64,000 nt of DNA, taken from contig NZ_VFID01000004.1 in the NCBI RefSeq assembly GCF_006542425.1, positions 310,001 to 374,000 on the forward strand. The letters are read 5' to 3'. The notes below the pieces were generated by a model. It saw only the letters and a list, made by a program, of their open reading frames with translations. It was not told the DNA's origin and did not search any database. The position numbers and the translations under genes were made by a program. Below, piece by piece: positions 28,475-39,604 of this stretch. The first letter of the stretch is position 1. Each line of letters begins with the position of its first letter. The DNA is from Pseudoxanthomonas sp. z9 (GTDB taxonomy: Bacteria; Pseudomonadota; Gammaproteobacteria; Xanthomonadales; Xanthomonadaceae).

Positions 28475-29107
28475 ATGAAGACCGTCGAAGTCCGCCATCC
28501 CCTCGTCCAGCACAAGATCGGCCTGCTGCGCGACGCCTCCCTCAGCACCAAGGGTTTCCGCGAACTGGTGACCGAACTGGGCACCCTGCTCGCCTACGAG
28601 GCCACCGCGGACCTGGAGACCGAGGAGGCGACCATGCCGGGCTGGGCCGGGCCGGTCCAGGTGCGCAAGATCGCCGGCGCCAAGATCACCCTGGTCCCCA
28701 TCCTGCGCGCCGGCCTGGGTATGCTGCCCGGCGTGCTGGCGCTGATTCCGGCCGCCAAGGTCAGCGTGGTCGGCCTGCAGCGCGACGAGGAGACCCTGCA
28801 GCCGGTGCCCTATTTCGAACGCCTGACCGGCCGCCTGGACGAGCGCGACGCGCTCATCCTGGATCCGATGCTGGCGACCGGCGGCACCCTGATCGCCACC
28901 ATCGACATGCTCAAGCGCGCCGGCGCCAAACGTATCAAGGGCATCTTCCTGGTCGCCGCGCCCGAGGGCCTGGCCGCGCTGGAAGCGGCCCACCCCGACG
29001 TCGAGGTCTATACCGCCGCCATCGACGACCATCTCAACGACAAGGGCTACATCCTGCCGGGACTGGGTGACGCCGGCGATCGCATCTTCGGCACCCGGGT
29101 CGGCTGA
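28475..29107 (+). CDS. upp: Uracil phosphoribosyltransferase
   Basis: 210 residues. It begins [20 protein letters not shown], has [15 protein letters not shown], the PRPP-binding loop [18 protein letters not shown] and a C-terminal [13 protein letters not shown]. It salvages uracil to UMP in the cytoplasm. Stands alone between a terminator and a convergent hydrolase gene three bases away, so the two transcripts probably overlap at their 3' ends. Confidence 0.98.
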   Translation: MKTVEVRHPLVQHKIGLLRDASLSTKGFRELVTELGTLLAYEATADLETEEATMPGWAGPVQVRKIAGAKITLVPILRAGLGMLPGVLALIPAAKVSVVGLQRDEETLQPVPYFERLTGRLDERDALILDPMLATGGTLIATIDMLKRAGAKRIKGIFLVAAPEGLAALEAAHPDVEVYTAAIDDHLNDKGYILPGLGDAGDRIFGTRVG

Positions 29108-29110
29108 GCC

Positions 29111-29956
29111 TCAGCGACGGATCCAACGCTCGGCCTCGGCCGGGCCGGCGGCATCTGCAGACAACACCCGGCCTGCTTCGGCGTCGCCCAGTACTTCCGC
29201 CTTGAGGAAGGCGGTGCCGATATCGCGCGCGCGCCGGTACAGCGCTTCCGGCTGGCCGCCGATGAGGTTGTGGTCGCCACCGGCCAGCACCACGGCGTAC
29301 TTGTCGCCTGCGGGTGCGCTTTCGACCGGATACAGGTGGTCGCGCGCATCGCTGACGAAACCCGGCACCAGGTCCTTGTCGCCGGTCACCAACAGGACCG
29401 GCACCGCGACGGACGCATAGGCCGAAGGCGTGACGAGTCCGGGAATCCGGCCCGGCGAGGAATACCCCACCACGGCCGTCACGCTGGGGTCGCGCAACGG
29501 CGCGAGCTCAGCCAGCGCCCCGCCCAGGACCAGCGACACCAGCGTGCCGTAGCTGTGCCCGGCCGCCGCCACCGGCACACCGGGCCAACGCGCGGCCACA
29601 TAGGCACTGGCCGCCTTCATGTCGGCCATGCGCTCGCCGAAGCCCTGCTGCATGGAGAACTTGTCGCGGTCAGGATGCTTCACCGAGTCCACGTGCAGCG
29701 GCGCGACCACCGCGAAACCGGCGTCGCACCAGGTTTGCAGCAGCGCGTCGTAGCGTTCCGGCCACGCGCCATGGCCGCTCGAGAACAGCACCACGCCACG
29801 AACATGTTCCGGTTCCCACACCGCCATCGGGGTCGTGCGCTGCGGCGACACCTGCAACGGTACCGTCGTTGTCGGCGCCGCAAGGACGGCCTGAAGGCCG
29901 GCGAAAGACAACAGCACGGCCGCCAATGCCCGGCGGAACAGGAAACGCTGGCTCAT
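29111..29956 (-). CDS. Exported alpha/beta hydrolase of the dienelactone-hydrolase/acetylhydrolase type
   Basis: 281 residues with a signal peptide (FAGLQAVLA-AP). The nucleophile elbow is GHSYG (about residue 140), with the acid in VTGDKDLVPGF and a histidine in GGDHNLIGG, giving a complete triad. HGAWPERYDALLQTW forms the oxyanion region. It is a periplasmic or secreted hydrolase; esterase or lipase-like activity is plausible but the substrate is not recognisable. Convergent with upp. Confidence 0.85.
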   Translation of the reverse strand: MSQRFLFRRALAAVLLSFAGLQAVLAAPTTTVPLQVSPQRTTPMAVWEPEHVRGVVLFSSGHGAWPERYDALLQTWCDAGFAVVAPLHVDSVKHPDRDKFSMQQGFGERMADMKAASAYVAARWPGVPVAAAGHSYGTLVSLVLGGALAELAPLRDPSVTAVVGYSSPGRIPGLVTPSAYASVAVPVLLVTGDKDLVPGFVSDARDHLYPVESAPAGDKYAVVLAGGDHNLIGGQPEALYRRARDIGTAFLKAEVLGDAEAGRVLSADAAGPAEAERWIRR

Positions 29957-30050
29957 CTGAAGATCCCCTTGGAAAGTGGGATCAGTCTGTCGGAACCCCG
30001 CGTTTCAGGCAGGTGCCTGTTGTCATCAATCGCCGGTGCCGGAAGTCATT

Positions 30051-30941
30051 TCATGCCGCCAACGGGCGGGCGCGCAACTCCGGCAATTCGTGCGCCACAC
30101 CGAACTTGCCGCGTTCGTCGCGGGTGACCTGGGCCAGCGCGCAGTCCGGATCGTGGGTAAAAAACAGGTGCACGTTGCGTGCGAGTTTGTCTTCCAGGAA
30201 TACGCGCTTCTCGTCAATCAGAAGTTCGGCGTTGCGGTCATAGCCCATCGTGATCGGTACGTGCACCCACGAGCGTCCTGGAATGAGGTCCGCGCAGAAC
30301 ACGACGCCGCCGTGCGGCGCGCCGTCCACCCGTTCCGGCCCCACGATTTCGGCCAGCATCAGTCCCGGCGTATGCCCGTCGCTGAAACTGAAACGCACGC
30401 TGTCGCCCAGCACGCGGGAGTGTTCGCCTTCCACCAGTTCGAGCCGGCCACTGGCTTCCAGCAACCCCTGTAGCTCCGGAATGAAACTGGCGCGATCACG
30501 CGGATGCGGCTTCAATGCCCGCTGCCAGTGCGCCTTGCCGACCACGAAGGTCGCGTTGGGGAACAGCAGTTCCGGTGCCTGGCCTTCGCTCCATGGCGCC
30601 AGCAGCCCGCCGGCGTGGTCGAAATGCAGGTGACTCAGCACCACCACGTCGATGTCCTCATGGCCGAAGCCGGCCTCGCGCAGCGAGTCCAGCAGGACGT
30701 GCCGTTCTTCCTGCACGCCGTAGCGCTCGCGCATTTTCGGATCGAAGAACGCGCCGATACCGGTTTCGAACAGCACGGTCTTGCCGTTGAGCGGGCTTGC
30801 CAGCAATGCCCGGCAGGCCAGCGGCACCCGGTTCTGTTCATCGGGCGCCAGCCATTTGGACCACATCGCACGCGGCGCGTTGCCGAACATCGCGCCGCCA
30901 TCGAGTTTCTGGGAATTGCCGAGAATGGACCAGAGTTTCAT
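30051..30941 (-). CDS. MBL-fold metallo-hydrolase, lactonase-like
   Basis: 296 residues, no signal peptide. The zinc motif is [10 protein letters not shown] (about residue 100), followed by a histidine in DGHTPGLML and an aspartate in [10 protein letters not shown], then a final histidine in FTHDPDCAL. This set fits the group including quorum-quenching lactonases and related esterases. No partner gene points to a substrate. A 109-bp spacer separates it from ggt's 3' region. Confidence 0.87.
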   Translation of the reverse strand: MKLWSILGNSQKLDGGAMFGNAPRAMWSKWLAPDEQNRVPLACRALLASPLNGKTVLFETGIGAFFDPKMRERYGVQEERHVLLDSLREAGFGHEDIDVVVLSHLHFDHAGGLLAPWSEGQAPELLFPNATFVVGKAHWQRALKPHPRDRASFIPELQGLLEASGRLELVEGEHSRVLGDSVRFSFSDGHTPGLMLAEIVGPERVDGAPHGGVVFCADLIPGRSWVHVPITMGYDRNAELLIDEKRVFLEDKLARNVHLFFTHDPDCALAQVTRDERGKFGVAHELPELRARPLAA

Positions 30942-31060
30942 GGTGCCGATTCTACTCCCGAGGGGGCCAGGGGACCTGAAGACGGGTCCGGCGGGATAGT
31001 GCCCCGCACCATGGTCCTCCCGCCAGGCGCCATTGGGCTTGCGCGGTTTCAGGTCCCTGT

Positions 31061-31096
31061 TCCGGACGCAACGGAGCGTACGCCGTTGCGTCCGGA
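31061..31096. repeat. Perfect 14-base inverted repeat downstream of ggt
   Basis: TCCGGACGCAACGG (31061-31074) and CCGTTGCGTCCGGA (31083-31096) flank AGCGTACG. It ends 11 bases before the ggt stop on the leftward transcript. There is no T tract, so it may block 3' exonucleases rather than terminate. Confidence 0.55.
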
Positions 31097-31107
31097 CGAG
31101 GCCGCAC

Positions 31108-32874
31108 TCAACGCGCGGCGGATTCGCTCAATTCGACTTCCGCCTTGCCCACCGGATTGCGCGGATCCGCGCCACCGGTGAGGGTGTTGGCCTTGCGGTC
31201 CCAGAGCACGGTCTGCAGGTTGCCCCACACATGGCTGGAACCACGGCCACCGGCGGCGGTGTCGCCGGGCAGGTCGACCTGGTGGCCCATCGCCCGCAGC
31301 GCCTCGGCCACCTGCGGACTGAACGCGCCGCTCTCGGCGGAAATCACGTCCGGCAGCCATTGGTGATGGAAACGCGGCAGCGCGGCGACCTGTTGCGCAC
31401 CCAGTCCCTGGTCGTAGCCGAGCATGCCCAGCAGCACCATGGTGATGATGCGGCTGCCGCCAGGCGTGCCGAGCACGGCGATGCGATCGGGCGACTCCAT
31501 GAAACTGGGCGTCATCGAACTGAGCATGCGCTTGCCGGGCTTGGGCGCGTTGGCATCGAAGCCCATCACGCCGAAGGCATTCGGCGTGCCGGGCTTGAGC
31601 GCGAAATCGTCCATCTCGTTGTTGAGCAGCACGCCGGTGCCGGGCGGAATCAGGCCCGAGCCGAACAGCAGGTTGACCGTCTGGGTGGCCGCGACCCGGT
31701 TGCCGTCGGCGTCGATGATCGAGAAATGGGTGGTTTCCTCGTCTTCCAACGGCGTGGGCTGGCCCGAGAGCAGGTTGCTCGGCGTGGCCTTGTCCGGATT
31801 GATGGTCGCGCGCAGGCCGGCAGCGTAATCGCGGCTGGTCAGCGTCTTCAACGGGATCTCGACGAAGTCGGGATCGCCCAGGTAGAAGGTGCGATCACGG
31901 AAGGCGCGGCGCATCGCCTCCACCGTCAGATGGGTGCGGTGCGCCTCATCGAGTTTCGCCAGATCCCAACCTTCCAGGATCTGCAGCATCTGCGCCACCG
32001 CCACGCCGCCGGAGGACGGGGGTGGGGCGGTGGTGATCTGCCAGTCGCGGTACTTGAACTTCAGCGGCTCGCGCTCGCGGACCTGATAGGCGGCCAGTTC
32101 GTCGGCCGTCCAGCGTCCGCCTTCGGCCTTGACGCCCTTGATCAGCTTGCCGGCGATCTCGCCCCGGTAGAAACCATCATGGCCACGCTCGGCCAGCAGC
32201 TGCAGCGTGCGTGCCAAATCCGGCTGCTTCAGGATCTCACCCTCCTTGGGCGGATCGCCGTCGGCCAGGAACACGCCTCGCGTGCCGGGATAGCGCTCCA
32301 TCACCTCGCGGCGCGAGGCGTAACCGCGCGCCAGCCGGCCGTATACCGGAAAGCCTTCGCGGGCAATCCGGATGGCCGGGCCGAGCGAGGTCTCCAGCGG
32401 CAGCTTGCCGTAGTTCTTCGCCAGGTGGACCAGCGCGGCGGGCAGGCCGGGAATGCCGGCGGCCCAGGGACCGTTCTCGGCGCGATCGCGGTTGAACTCG
32501 CCGTTCGCCAGCAGATAGGCCTCCGGCGTGGCGGCGGCCGGCGCGGTTTCGCGCGCATCGACGAACACGTCCTTGCCGGTCCGCGCGTCGTGCAGCAGGA
32601 AGAAACCGCCACCGCCGATGCCCGAACTGATCGGCTCGACCACCGACAGTACCGACGACACCGCGACCGCCGCGTCGAAAGCGTTGCCGCCGGCGTGCAG
32701 GATTTCGAAGCCGGCTTCGGTCGCCAGCGCGTGCGCGCTGGCAATGGCCGAGCCTGGCGGATGGGCCGCGGCATTGGCGGCACGTTGGCCCGTGTCGCCG
32801 GCATCGGCGGCATGCAGCGCGGGAACGAAAAGGGAAAGCGCAAACAGTAGCGCGGTGACTCGGCGTGCTTTCAC
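31108..32874 (-). CDS. ggt: Gamma-glutamyltransferase, periplasmic
   Basis: 588 residues from GTG 32874, with AGGAG six bases upstream. Signal peptide ends near LHA-AD. The autoprocessing nucleophile is threonine 381 in [30 protein letters not shown] and [12 protein letters not shown], lining the substrate site, follow. The precursor cleaves itself into large and small subunits and transfers or hydrolyses gamma-glutamyl groups of glutathione. Followed by a strong hairpin. Confidence 0.97.
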   Translation of the reverse strand: MKARRVTALLFALSLFVPALHAADAGDTGQRAANAAAHPPGSAIASAHALATEAGFEILHAGGNAFDAAVAVSSVLSVVEPISSGIGGGGFFLLHDARTGKDVFVDARETAPAAATPEAYLLANGEFNRDRAENGPWAAGIPGLPAALVHLAKNYGKLPLETSLGPAIRIAREGFPVYGRLARGYASRREVMERYPGTRGVFLADGDPPKEGEILKQPDLARTLQLLAERGHDGFYRGEIAGKLIKGVKAEGGRWTADELAAYQVREREPLKFKYRDWQITTAPPPSSGGVAVAQMLQILEGWDLAKLDEAHRTHLTVEAMRRAFRDRTFYLGDPDFVEIPLKTLTSRDYAAGLRATINPDKATPSNLLSGQPTPLEDEETTHFSIIDADGNRVAATQTVNLLFGSGLIPPGTGVLLNNEMDDFALKPGTPNAFGVMGFDANAPKPGKRMLSSMTPSFMESPDRIAVLGTPGGSRIITMVLLGMLGYDQGLGAQQVAALPRFHHQWLPDVISAESGAFSPQVAEALRAMGHQVDLPGDTAAGGRGSSHVWGNLQTVLWDRKANTLTGGADPRNPVGKAEVELSESAAR

Positions 32875-32913
32875 GACATCTCCTGACGGGTACCTGTTGG
32901 TGGCCCTCCCGCG

Positions 32914-33162
32914 TCAGCCGCCCTGCAGCCGGCGCAACTTGGCCAGCAATTGCTCCTGGGTCTCAGGATACGCCGGATCGGGGTCGATGCACTCCACCGG
33001 GCAGACGACGACACATTGCGGTTCGTCATGATGGCCGACGCACTCGGTGCAGCGCGCCGGATCGATCACGTAGATCGTCTCGCCCATCGAGATGGCCTGA
33101 TTGGGACAGGCGGGCTCGCAGACATCGCAGTTGACGCAGAGTTCGTTGATCTTGAGTGACAT
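32914..33162 (-). CDS. YfhL-type 2[4Fe-4S] ferredoxin
   Basis: 82 residues. Two cluster motifs are visible: CVNCDVCEPACPNQAI, and CTECVGHHDEPQCVVVCPVEC with the longer insert between the second and third cysteines typical of the YfhL/allochromatium class. It is a low-potential electron carrier in the cytoplasm. Standing between ggt and an unknown lipoprotein gene, close to coaD, as in other Xanthomonadaceae. Confidence 0.95.
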   Translation of the reverse strand: MSLKINELCVNCDVCEPACPNQAISMGETIYVIDPARCTECVGHHDEPQCVVVCPVECIDPDPAYPETQEQLLAKLRRLQGG

Positions 33163-33257
33163 TGCGGGGGACTTCTCGATTCCGGGAGCCCCGCTTTCGC
33201 GGGGGCGCGGCGCCCCCGCAAAGGCGTGGCCGCGAGGACGGCCACGCGCGGAGCCTG

Positions 33258-33752
33258 TTACTTGGCTTCGACGAAGACGTAGTCCACGCCGGTCGGGGCC
33301 ACGGCCGCCTTGACGCGCTCGCCATCGGCGGCGTCGCCGATGAAGACCACGCGCACGCCCTTCATGGTGTCGGGTTCGACGCCCTGGAACGAAGCGACCA
33401 CCAGATCCGCCATGCGGGTGGAAGCGGAGGAACCGAACGCCAGCAGGTTGCCGCCGACGATGCCGCGCGCGATCGCGTTCTTGGCCTGTTCCAGCGAACG
33501 GTCGTACTTGGCCTGGAATTCCGGATCCGATTCCGGCGGCAGGTAGTACAGGAAGGGGGTGTTGGTGATGGTGCCCATGTTGCGGGTCACCACCTCGGAC
33601 AGATAGGTGCGCCAGCCGGCGTCATCGTCCTTGGCGGGAACGACCAGCGGTGCCTCGGCGGCCTCGACCGGCTTGGCCTCTTCCTTCTTGCACGCGGCGA
33701 ACGGCACGACCAGGCAGGCGATCAGCAGCAGTCGTGTGGCGATGTTGGTCAT
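33258..33752 (-). CDS. Conserved lipoprotein of unknown function
   Basis: 164 residues. Lipoprotein signal with the lipobox at FAAC followed by KKEE, then an acidic/alanine linker and a globular part with DDAGWRTYLSEVVTRNMG, TNTPFLYYLP, and FGSSASTRMADLVVASFQGV. I do not recognise a catalytic motif. It lies between the ferredoxin and coaD genes, reading the same way with 57-95 bp gaps. Its role is unknown. Confidence 0.83.
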   Translation of the reverse strand: MTNIATRLLLIACLVVPFAACKKEEAKPVEAAEAPLVVPAKDDDAGWRTYLSEVVTRNMGTITNTPFLYYLPPESDPEFQAKYDRSLEQAKNAIARGIVGGNLLAFGSSASTRMADLVVASFQGVEPDTMKGVRVVFIGDAADGERVKAAVAPTGVDYVFVEAK

Positions 33753-33809
33753 GGTTCTGTCCCCTCAATGAGTCGATGTAGGAAGGATCGTGCCACAAAA
33801 GCACGCGGT

Positions 33810-34954
<1,145 letters not shown>

Positions 34955-35012
34955 CGGGGGGCAAAGGGGGCGGGTGATACCATGGCGCCCATTCTCCGCG
35001 ATTGTCCGTGTC

Positions 35013-36164
35013 ATGGTCAGCTGGTTCCGACGCAAGAAGCCTGACGCGCCCGCGAGCCTGCCCGAGACGCAGCGCCCGGCGCCCCCAAATCCCGTTTCCG
35101 ACGCTTCTCCCCCCGTTTCGCCGGACGATACCGCCGCAGCGCCCGCACCGGCCGTGTTCGAGCCGGCCGCGCCGGCTTCCGCCCCGACGGTCGTCGCCCC
35201 CGCCGCTACCGTCGCATCCGGAACCGAGCCGCCCGCCGCCCCCGCCGGCAAGCCGGGCTGGCGCGAGCGCCTGCGCAACACCAGCTTCGCCCGTGGCCTG
35301 GGCGGCCTGTTCTCGCGCAACCCGCGCCTGGATGACGACCTGCTGGATGAAATCGAGACCGCGCTGCTGACCGCCGACGTCGGCGTGCCCGCCACCACCG
35401 CGCTGGTCGAGGGCCTGCGCAAGCGCATGAAGGCGCGCGAGTTCGCCGACGCCCGCGCACTGCTGGCCGCGCTGCGGACGGACCTGATCGCGATGCTGGC
35501 GCCGGTGGCCAAACCGCTGGAGATCCCGCGGAACATTCGCCCCTTCGTGCTGCTCACGGTCGGCGTCAACGGCGTCGGCAAGACCACCACCATCGGCAAG
35601 CTGGCGCGCCGCTTCAAGGACGAAGGCCGCAACCTGATGCTGGCCGCCGGCGATACCTTCCGCGCCGCGGCGGTGGCGCAGTTGCAGACCTGGGGCGAAC
35701 GCAACGGCGTGCCGGTGGTGGCGCAGGGACAGAACGCGGACGCGGCCTCGGTCGCGTTCGACGCCCTGCAGGCCGCGCAAGCGCGCGGTACCGAAGTGCT
35801 GATCGCCGATACCGCCGGACGCCTGCACACCCAGCAGGGCCTGATGGCGGAACTGGGCAAGATCAAGCGCGTGCTGCAGAAACTGGATCCGGCCGCGCCG
35901 CACGAAGTGCTGCTGGTCATCGACGGTACCACCGGCCAGAACGCGCTGTCGCAGCTGCGCCAGTTCCACGCCGCGGTGAACATCACCGGGCTGGTGGTGA
36001 CCAAGCTGGACGGCACCGCCAAGGGAGGCGTGGTGTTCGCGCTCGCACGCGAGTTCGGCATCCCGATCCGGTTCGCCGGCATCGGCGAGCGTTCCGAGGA
36101 TCTGCGGGTGTTCGACGCCGAAGCCTTCGTCGACGCACTGCTGCCGGAAACGCTGGGCGCGTGA
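35013..36164 (+). CDS. ftsY: Signal recognition particle receptor FtsY
   Basis: 383 residues from ATG 35013 (MVSWFRRKKPDAPASL). A basic tip followed by a proline/alanine-rich linker (to about 80) precedes the NG domains. GTPase motifs are GVNGVGKTTTIGKL (184-197), DTAGRLHTQ and TKLDGTAKGGVVF. It delivers ribosome-nascent chains with SRP to the Sec translocon. First gene of an ftsY-AsmA-like-mutY overlapping set. Confidence 0.98.
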   Translation: MVSWFRRKKPDAPASLPETQRPAPPNPVSDASPPVSPDDTAAAPAPAVFEPAAPASAPTVVAPAATVASGTEPPAAPAGKPGWRERLRNTSFARGLGGLFSRNPRLDDDLLDEIETALLTADVGVPATTALVEGLRKRMKAREFADARALLAALRTDLIAMLAPVAKPLEIPRNIRPFVLLTVGVNGVGKTTTIGKLARRFKDEGRNLMLAAGDTFRAAAVAQLQTWGERNGVPVVAQGQNADAASVAFDALQAAQARGTEVLIADTAGRLHTQQGLMAELGKIKRVLQKLDPAAPHEVLLVIDGTTGQNALSQLRQFHAAVNITGLVVTKLDGTAKGGVVFALAREFGIPIRFAGIGERSEDLRVFDAEAFVDALLPETLGA

Positions 36165-37411
36165 GCCGGCGCCGCAGGCTGGCGCTGCTGTCGCTGGTGG
36201 TCCTGCTGCTCGCGGGCATCGGCCTGCTGCACTGGCTGTTGCAACCGCAGCGGCTGGCGCCGGCGCTGCTGGGCATGGCCGGCAACGCGCTGGGCCTGGA
36301 AATCACCGCGACCGGCGTTGGCGAATACCGGCTGCGTGGCACGCCACAGTTGATCGTCCGTGGCGTGACCGCGCGGGAACCGGGCGCCGCCACGCCCCTG
36401 CTGACCGCGGACCGCGTCTTCATCTCGGTGCCCTGGTCAACGCTGCGCGCGCGTGGCCGCGAGCTGACCGCGGTGCGGCTGGAGCTGGACGCGCCGGTCC
36501 TCGATCTGGCCGCGCTGCAGTCATGGCTGTCGCGACGCCCTGCGGGCGAGACGCGCATCCCCACCCTCACCGATGGCGTGCGCGTCGACGGCGGCCGGAT
36601 CCGCGGCCAGGACTGGTCGCTCGAACGCATCAACCTGCGCATTCCCCGCCTGGAAGCCGGACAGCCCCTGCGTGGCCAGGTACAGGCGCATTATCGGGGC
36701 GGCGAACTGCAGGCGCCGCTGGATCTGGCTTTCCACCTGCGCCGGCTGGGCCAGGACGGCGGGCTGGGCGTCGCCGGCCAGGCCACCGCGGTGGGCAAGG
36801 ATTGGCGACTGCCTGCAAGGCTGCGGCTGTCCGCGTACCTGCGCCAGGCCGAGTCGCGGCTGGAACGGGCCGTGCTCGGCGCCAGCGCGCACTACCTCGC
36901 GGGTGCGACCCGGCAGTCGTTCGCGCTTGGCGTGGCCGGACCCGTGGAGTTCACCGATGGCCTGCGCCTGCGCTCGGCCGCATTCGCCCTGCGGGGGCAG
37001 GAGGCCATGCCCTCGCTGGACGCCACCGGTGAACTCGGGCTGGAAGACGGCCTTCTGCTCGACTGGCGCGGACGATTGGCCGGCTGGCCGGACGCCTGGC
37101 CGGCGTTGCCACCGCCGCTGGGGCGTTCGACCTCCACGCTTCCGTTCGCGCTGGCCTATCGCGGCACCATCGACCTGGCGGACATCGCGCATCTGCGCCT
37201 GCAACGCGACGATGCCCGCTTCGATGCACGCTTCCGGCTGTTCGAAGTCATGGATTGGCTGCATGCGCTGCAAGCCGGCGGTGGCTCGCCGCTGCCGCCA
37301 CTGAGCGGCCGCTTCACCGCACCTCGCCTGGACGTATCCGGTGCCACCCTGGAGGGCGTGGATCTGCAGCTAGACGATCCGGCCCTGCCCGCCCCCGAAT
37401 CCGCGCCATGA
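36161..37411 (+). CDS. AsmA-like membrane-anchored protein of unknown function
   Basis: 416 residues from GTG 36161, which overlaps the ftsY stop by four bases (GTGA). One N-terminal helix (LALLSLVVLLLAGIGLLHWL) leads to a long periplasmic part made of beta-rich segments such as LEITATGVGEYRLRGTPQLI and VRVDGGRIRGQDWSLERINL. This layout resembles AsmA/TamB-type lipid-transport proteins, but no domain can be named firmly. Its stop overlaps mutY, so it is coupled at both ends. Confidence 0.82.
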   Translation: MSRRRRLALLSLVVLLLAGIGLLHWLLQPQRLAPALLGMAGNALGLEITATGVGEYRLRGTPQLIVRGVTAREPGAATPLLTADRVFISVPWSTLRARGRELTAVRLELDAPVLDLAALQSWLSRRPAGETRIPTLTDGVRVDGGRIRGQDWSLERINLRIPRLEAGQPLRGQVQAHYRGGELQAPLDLAFHLRRLGQDGGLGVAGQATAVGKDWRLPARLRLSAYLRQAESRLERAVLGASAHYLAGATRQSFALGVAGPVEFTDGLRLRSAAFALRGQEAMPSLDATGELGLEDGLLLDWRGRLAGWPDAWPALPPPLGRSTSTLPFALAYRGTIDLADIAHLRLQRDDARFDARFRLFEVMDWLHALQAGGGSPLPPLSGRFTAPRLDVSGATLEGVDLQLDDPALPAPESAP

Positions 37412-38460
37412 CCAGCACCACCGAAGACCGTTTCGCCGACCACCTGCTGGCCTGGTTCGACCAGTCCGGTCGCCACGACCTGCCCTGGTTGCATCCACGC
37501 ACGCCCTACCGCGTGTGGCTGTCGGAGATCATGCTCCAGCAGACCCAAGTGAAGACGGTGATTCCCTACTTTGCCCGCTTCCTGGAGGCCTTTCCGACCT
37601 TGAAGGATCTGGGCACGGCCACGCTCGACGAAGTGCTGGCGCAGTGGTCCGGCCTGGGTTACTACGCCCGCGCCCGCAACCTGCACGCGGCCGCGCGCAT
37701 CTGCGTGGAGCAGCACGACGGCGACCTGCCGCGCGATTTCGACGCGCTGCTCGCGCTGCCCGGCATCGGCCGCAGCACCGCGGGCGCGATCCTTTCGCAG
37801 GCCTGGGGCGATCGCTTCCCGATCCTGGATGGCAACGTCAAGCGCGTGTTGTCGCGCTACCACGGCGTCACCGGCTGGCCGGGTACTCCGGCCGTGGAAA
37901 AGCAGTTGTGGCAATTCGCCGCCGCCCATCTGCCGCCCGACCGCATGGCCGACTACACCCAGGCGCAGATGGATCTGGGCGCCACCCTGTGCACGCGCCA
38001 CGATCCCGCCTGCATGCTCTGCCCGGTGCAGGGGGGCTGCGTGGCGCTGCGCGATGGACAGGTCGACGAACTGCCGACCTCCAAGCCCGGCAAGCCGCTG
38101 CCCGAGCGCATCGCGATCATGCTGCTGGCCGAAAACGACGACGGCCAGGTATTGCTGCAACGGCGCCCGCCGACGGGGATCTGGGCTTCGCTGTGGTCGC
38201 TGCCTGAGGCCGACGATCACGACGCGGCGCGGCACTGGTTCGATGCCCATCTGCAGGGCGACTACGACCGCGCCGAGGCGCTGCCGGAACTGCCGCATGT
38301 GTTCAGCCACTATCGCCTGCGCATGCATCCGCTGCGCTGGCGCGGACTCGCGCCGCGCGCAGCGCTGCGCGACGACGCCGACCTGCGCTGGGTGGCACGC
38401 GACGAACTGGCCCGGATCGGCCTGCCGGCACCAATCCGCAAGCTACTGATCACGACCTGA
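37408..38460 (+). CDS. mutY: Adenine DNA glycosylase MutY
   Basis: 350 residues from ATG 37408. HhH-GPD domain with MLQQTQVKTV, WSGLGYYARARNL and LPGIGRSTAGAIL (catalytic aspartate in ILDGNVKRVL), an iron-sulfur motif with cysteine spacing 6-2-5 (CTRHDPACMLCPVQGGC), and a C-terminal NUDIX-like 8-oxoG recognition domain. Removes adenine mispaired with 8-oxoguanine. Followed by yggX, the usual mutY-yggX order. Confidence 0.98.
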   Translation: MTSTTEDRFADHLLAWFDQSGRHDLPWLHPRTPYRVWLSEIMLQQTQVKTVIPYFARFLEAFPTLKDLGTATLDEVLAQWSGLGYYARARNLHAAARICVEQHDGDLPRDFDALLALPGIGRSTAGAILSQAWGDRFPILDGNVKRVLSRYHGVTGWPGTPAVEKQLWQFAAAHLPPDRMADYTQAQMDLGATLCTRHDPACMLCPVQGGCVALRDGQVDELPTSKPGKPLPERIAIMLLAENDDGQVLLQRRPPTGIWASLWSLPEADDHDAARHWFDAHLQGDYDRAEALPELPHVFSHYRLRMHPLRWRGLAPRAALRDDADLRWVARDELARIGLPAPIRKLLITT

Positions 38461-38538
38461 TTCCCGGCTTGTCCCGCCCTTCGCCTGGAACCGGCTATCC
38501 TGTCGCCCACGACGACGAAGACACATCCACACACCTGC

Positions 38539-38808
38539 ATGGCACGCACCGTTTACTGCGAATACGAAAAGCGCGAAACCGAGGGCCTGGATTTCGTGCC
38601 CTACCCCGGCGAACTCGGCAAGCGCGTGTTCGCCCACATCGGCAAGGCGGCGTGGGCGGCCTGGCTGGCGCACCAGACCATGCTGATCAACGAGAACCGG
38701 CTGTCCCCGCGCGACCCGAAGCACCGCGCCTTCCTGGAAACGGAACTGGAGAAGTTCCTGTTCGGCGGCGGCGCCGACAAACCGGCCGGCTACGTGCCGG
38801 AGGCATGA
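38539..38808 (+). CDS. Fe(2+)-trafficking protein YggX
   Basis: 89 residues, beginning [19 protein letters not shown] with the conserved cysteine near residue 7, then [18 protein letters not shown]. The family protects iron-sulfur enzymes from oxidative damage. Follows mutY, an iron-sulfur enzyme, after 78 bases; ends at a strong terminator. Confidence 0.97.
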   Translation: MARTVYCEYEKRETEGLDFVPYPGELGKRVFAHIGKAAWAAWLAHQTMLINENRLSPRDPKHRAFLETELEKFLFGGGADKPAGYVPEA

Positions 38809-38837
38809 AAAAAGGCGGGGATGTCCCCGCCTTTTTC
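38808..38837. terminator. Intrinsic terminator between yggX and the DUF6491 gene
   Basis: AAAAAAGGCGGGGA, TG, TCCCCGCCTTTTT. A and T tracts on both sides allow use by both convergent genes. Confidence 0.92.
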
Positions 38838-38857
38838 TTGAACCTGGCAATGGCCAA

Positions 38858-39310
38858 CTAGTTGGCCGGCTCGCCTTCCTGGCGCGCCTCGATCTTGGCC
38901 TCGCGCATTTCCTTCTCGGCCGCCTTCAGTGACTTCAGGTCCAACGGGCTGATGGTCTTGATCCGGCAGGACATCCGCATCACCCCGCTGCCGCCACCCA
39001 GCGGACGCACGCGATCGAAGTTGGTCACCCGCCCCATCATGCTGCTGATGCTGATGGCCGGCGCGAACTCCAGATCCGGGCAGGGACCGGCCAGATCCAG
39101 CAGGTAGGCTTCGTTGGGCTTGGTCCAGACGGCCAGCGCGGAATCACCCAGCGGCTGCCAGCCGTTGAGGCTGCCGAAATAGCTGAAATCCTTGACCGGC
39201 GCGGCGGCGTGCTCGCGATACAGGGCAAGGCGTTCGGTGGAACTCATCTTGGTGGTGGCGCACGCACTCAGCGCGGCCAGCAGGGCGCATAGCAGGAACA
39301 GACGTTTCAT
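38858..39310 (-). CDS. DUF6491-type lipoprotein
   Basis: 150 residues from ATG 39310. Lipoprotein signal MKRLFLLCALLAALSAC. The mature part contains FSYFGSLNGWQPLGDSALAVW, NEAYLLDLAGPCPDL and CRIKTISPLDLKSLK, matching a small family found in this order of bacteria; the match is from memory of the family pattern. No known activity. Convergent with yggX. Confidence 0.82.
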   Translation of the reverse strand: MKRLFLLCALLAALSACATTKMSSTERLALYREHAAAPVKDFSYFGSLNGWQPLGDSALAVWTKPNEAYLLDLAGPCPDLEFAPAISISSMMGRVTNFDRVRPLGGGSGVMRMSCRIKTISPLDLKSLKAAEKEMREAKIEARQEGEPAN

Positions 39311-39492
39311 GGCGTAACTCCCGGTCGGGTCGACGTTTTTTCTCTTCCCGGCAGCATCATGCACCAGCCGCCGACCGCCGGCGCGGGTGCGTCCCCGGCA
39401 CGTTCAGCCCTCGTCCGGCTTGCCAGCCCGCCCGCCCTTCCCGTATCATGCGCGGCTCGCACCGGCCACGTAGCCGCAAAGCGATAAAACCT

Positions 39493-39568
39493 GGCCGGGT
39501 AGCTCAGTTGGTAGAGCAAGGGATTGAAAATCCCTGTGTCGGGGGTTCGATTCCCTCCCCGGCCACCA
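39493..39568 (+). tRNA. tRNA-Phe (GAA)
   Basis: 76 bases with a 7-bp acceptor stem (GGCCGGG/CCCGGCC with the A discriminator), D arm AGCTCAGTTGGTAGAGC, anticodon stem-loop AGGGATTGAAAATCCCT with GAA, T arm with GGTTCGATTCC, and encoded CCA. Marks the left edge of the low-GC region. Confidence 0.98.
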
Positions 39569-39574
39569 TTTCAG

Positions 39575-39604
39575 GGGCCTGCAGAAATGCAGGCCCTTTT
39601 TCTT
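39575..39604 (+). terminator. Intrinsic terminator of tRNA-Phe
   Basis: GGGCCTGCA and TGCAGGCCC arms, GAAA loop, then TTTTTCTTTG, six bases after the tRNA. Confidence 0.93.
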
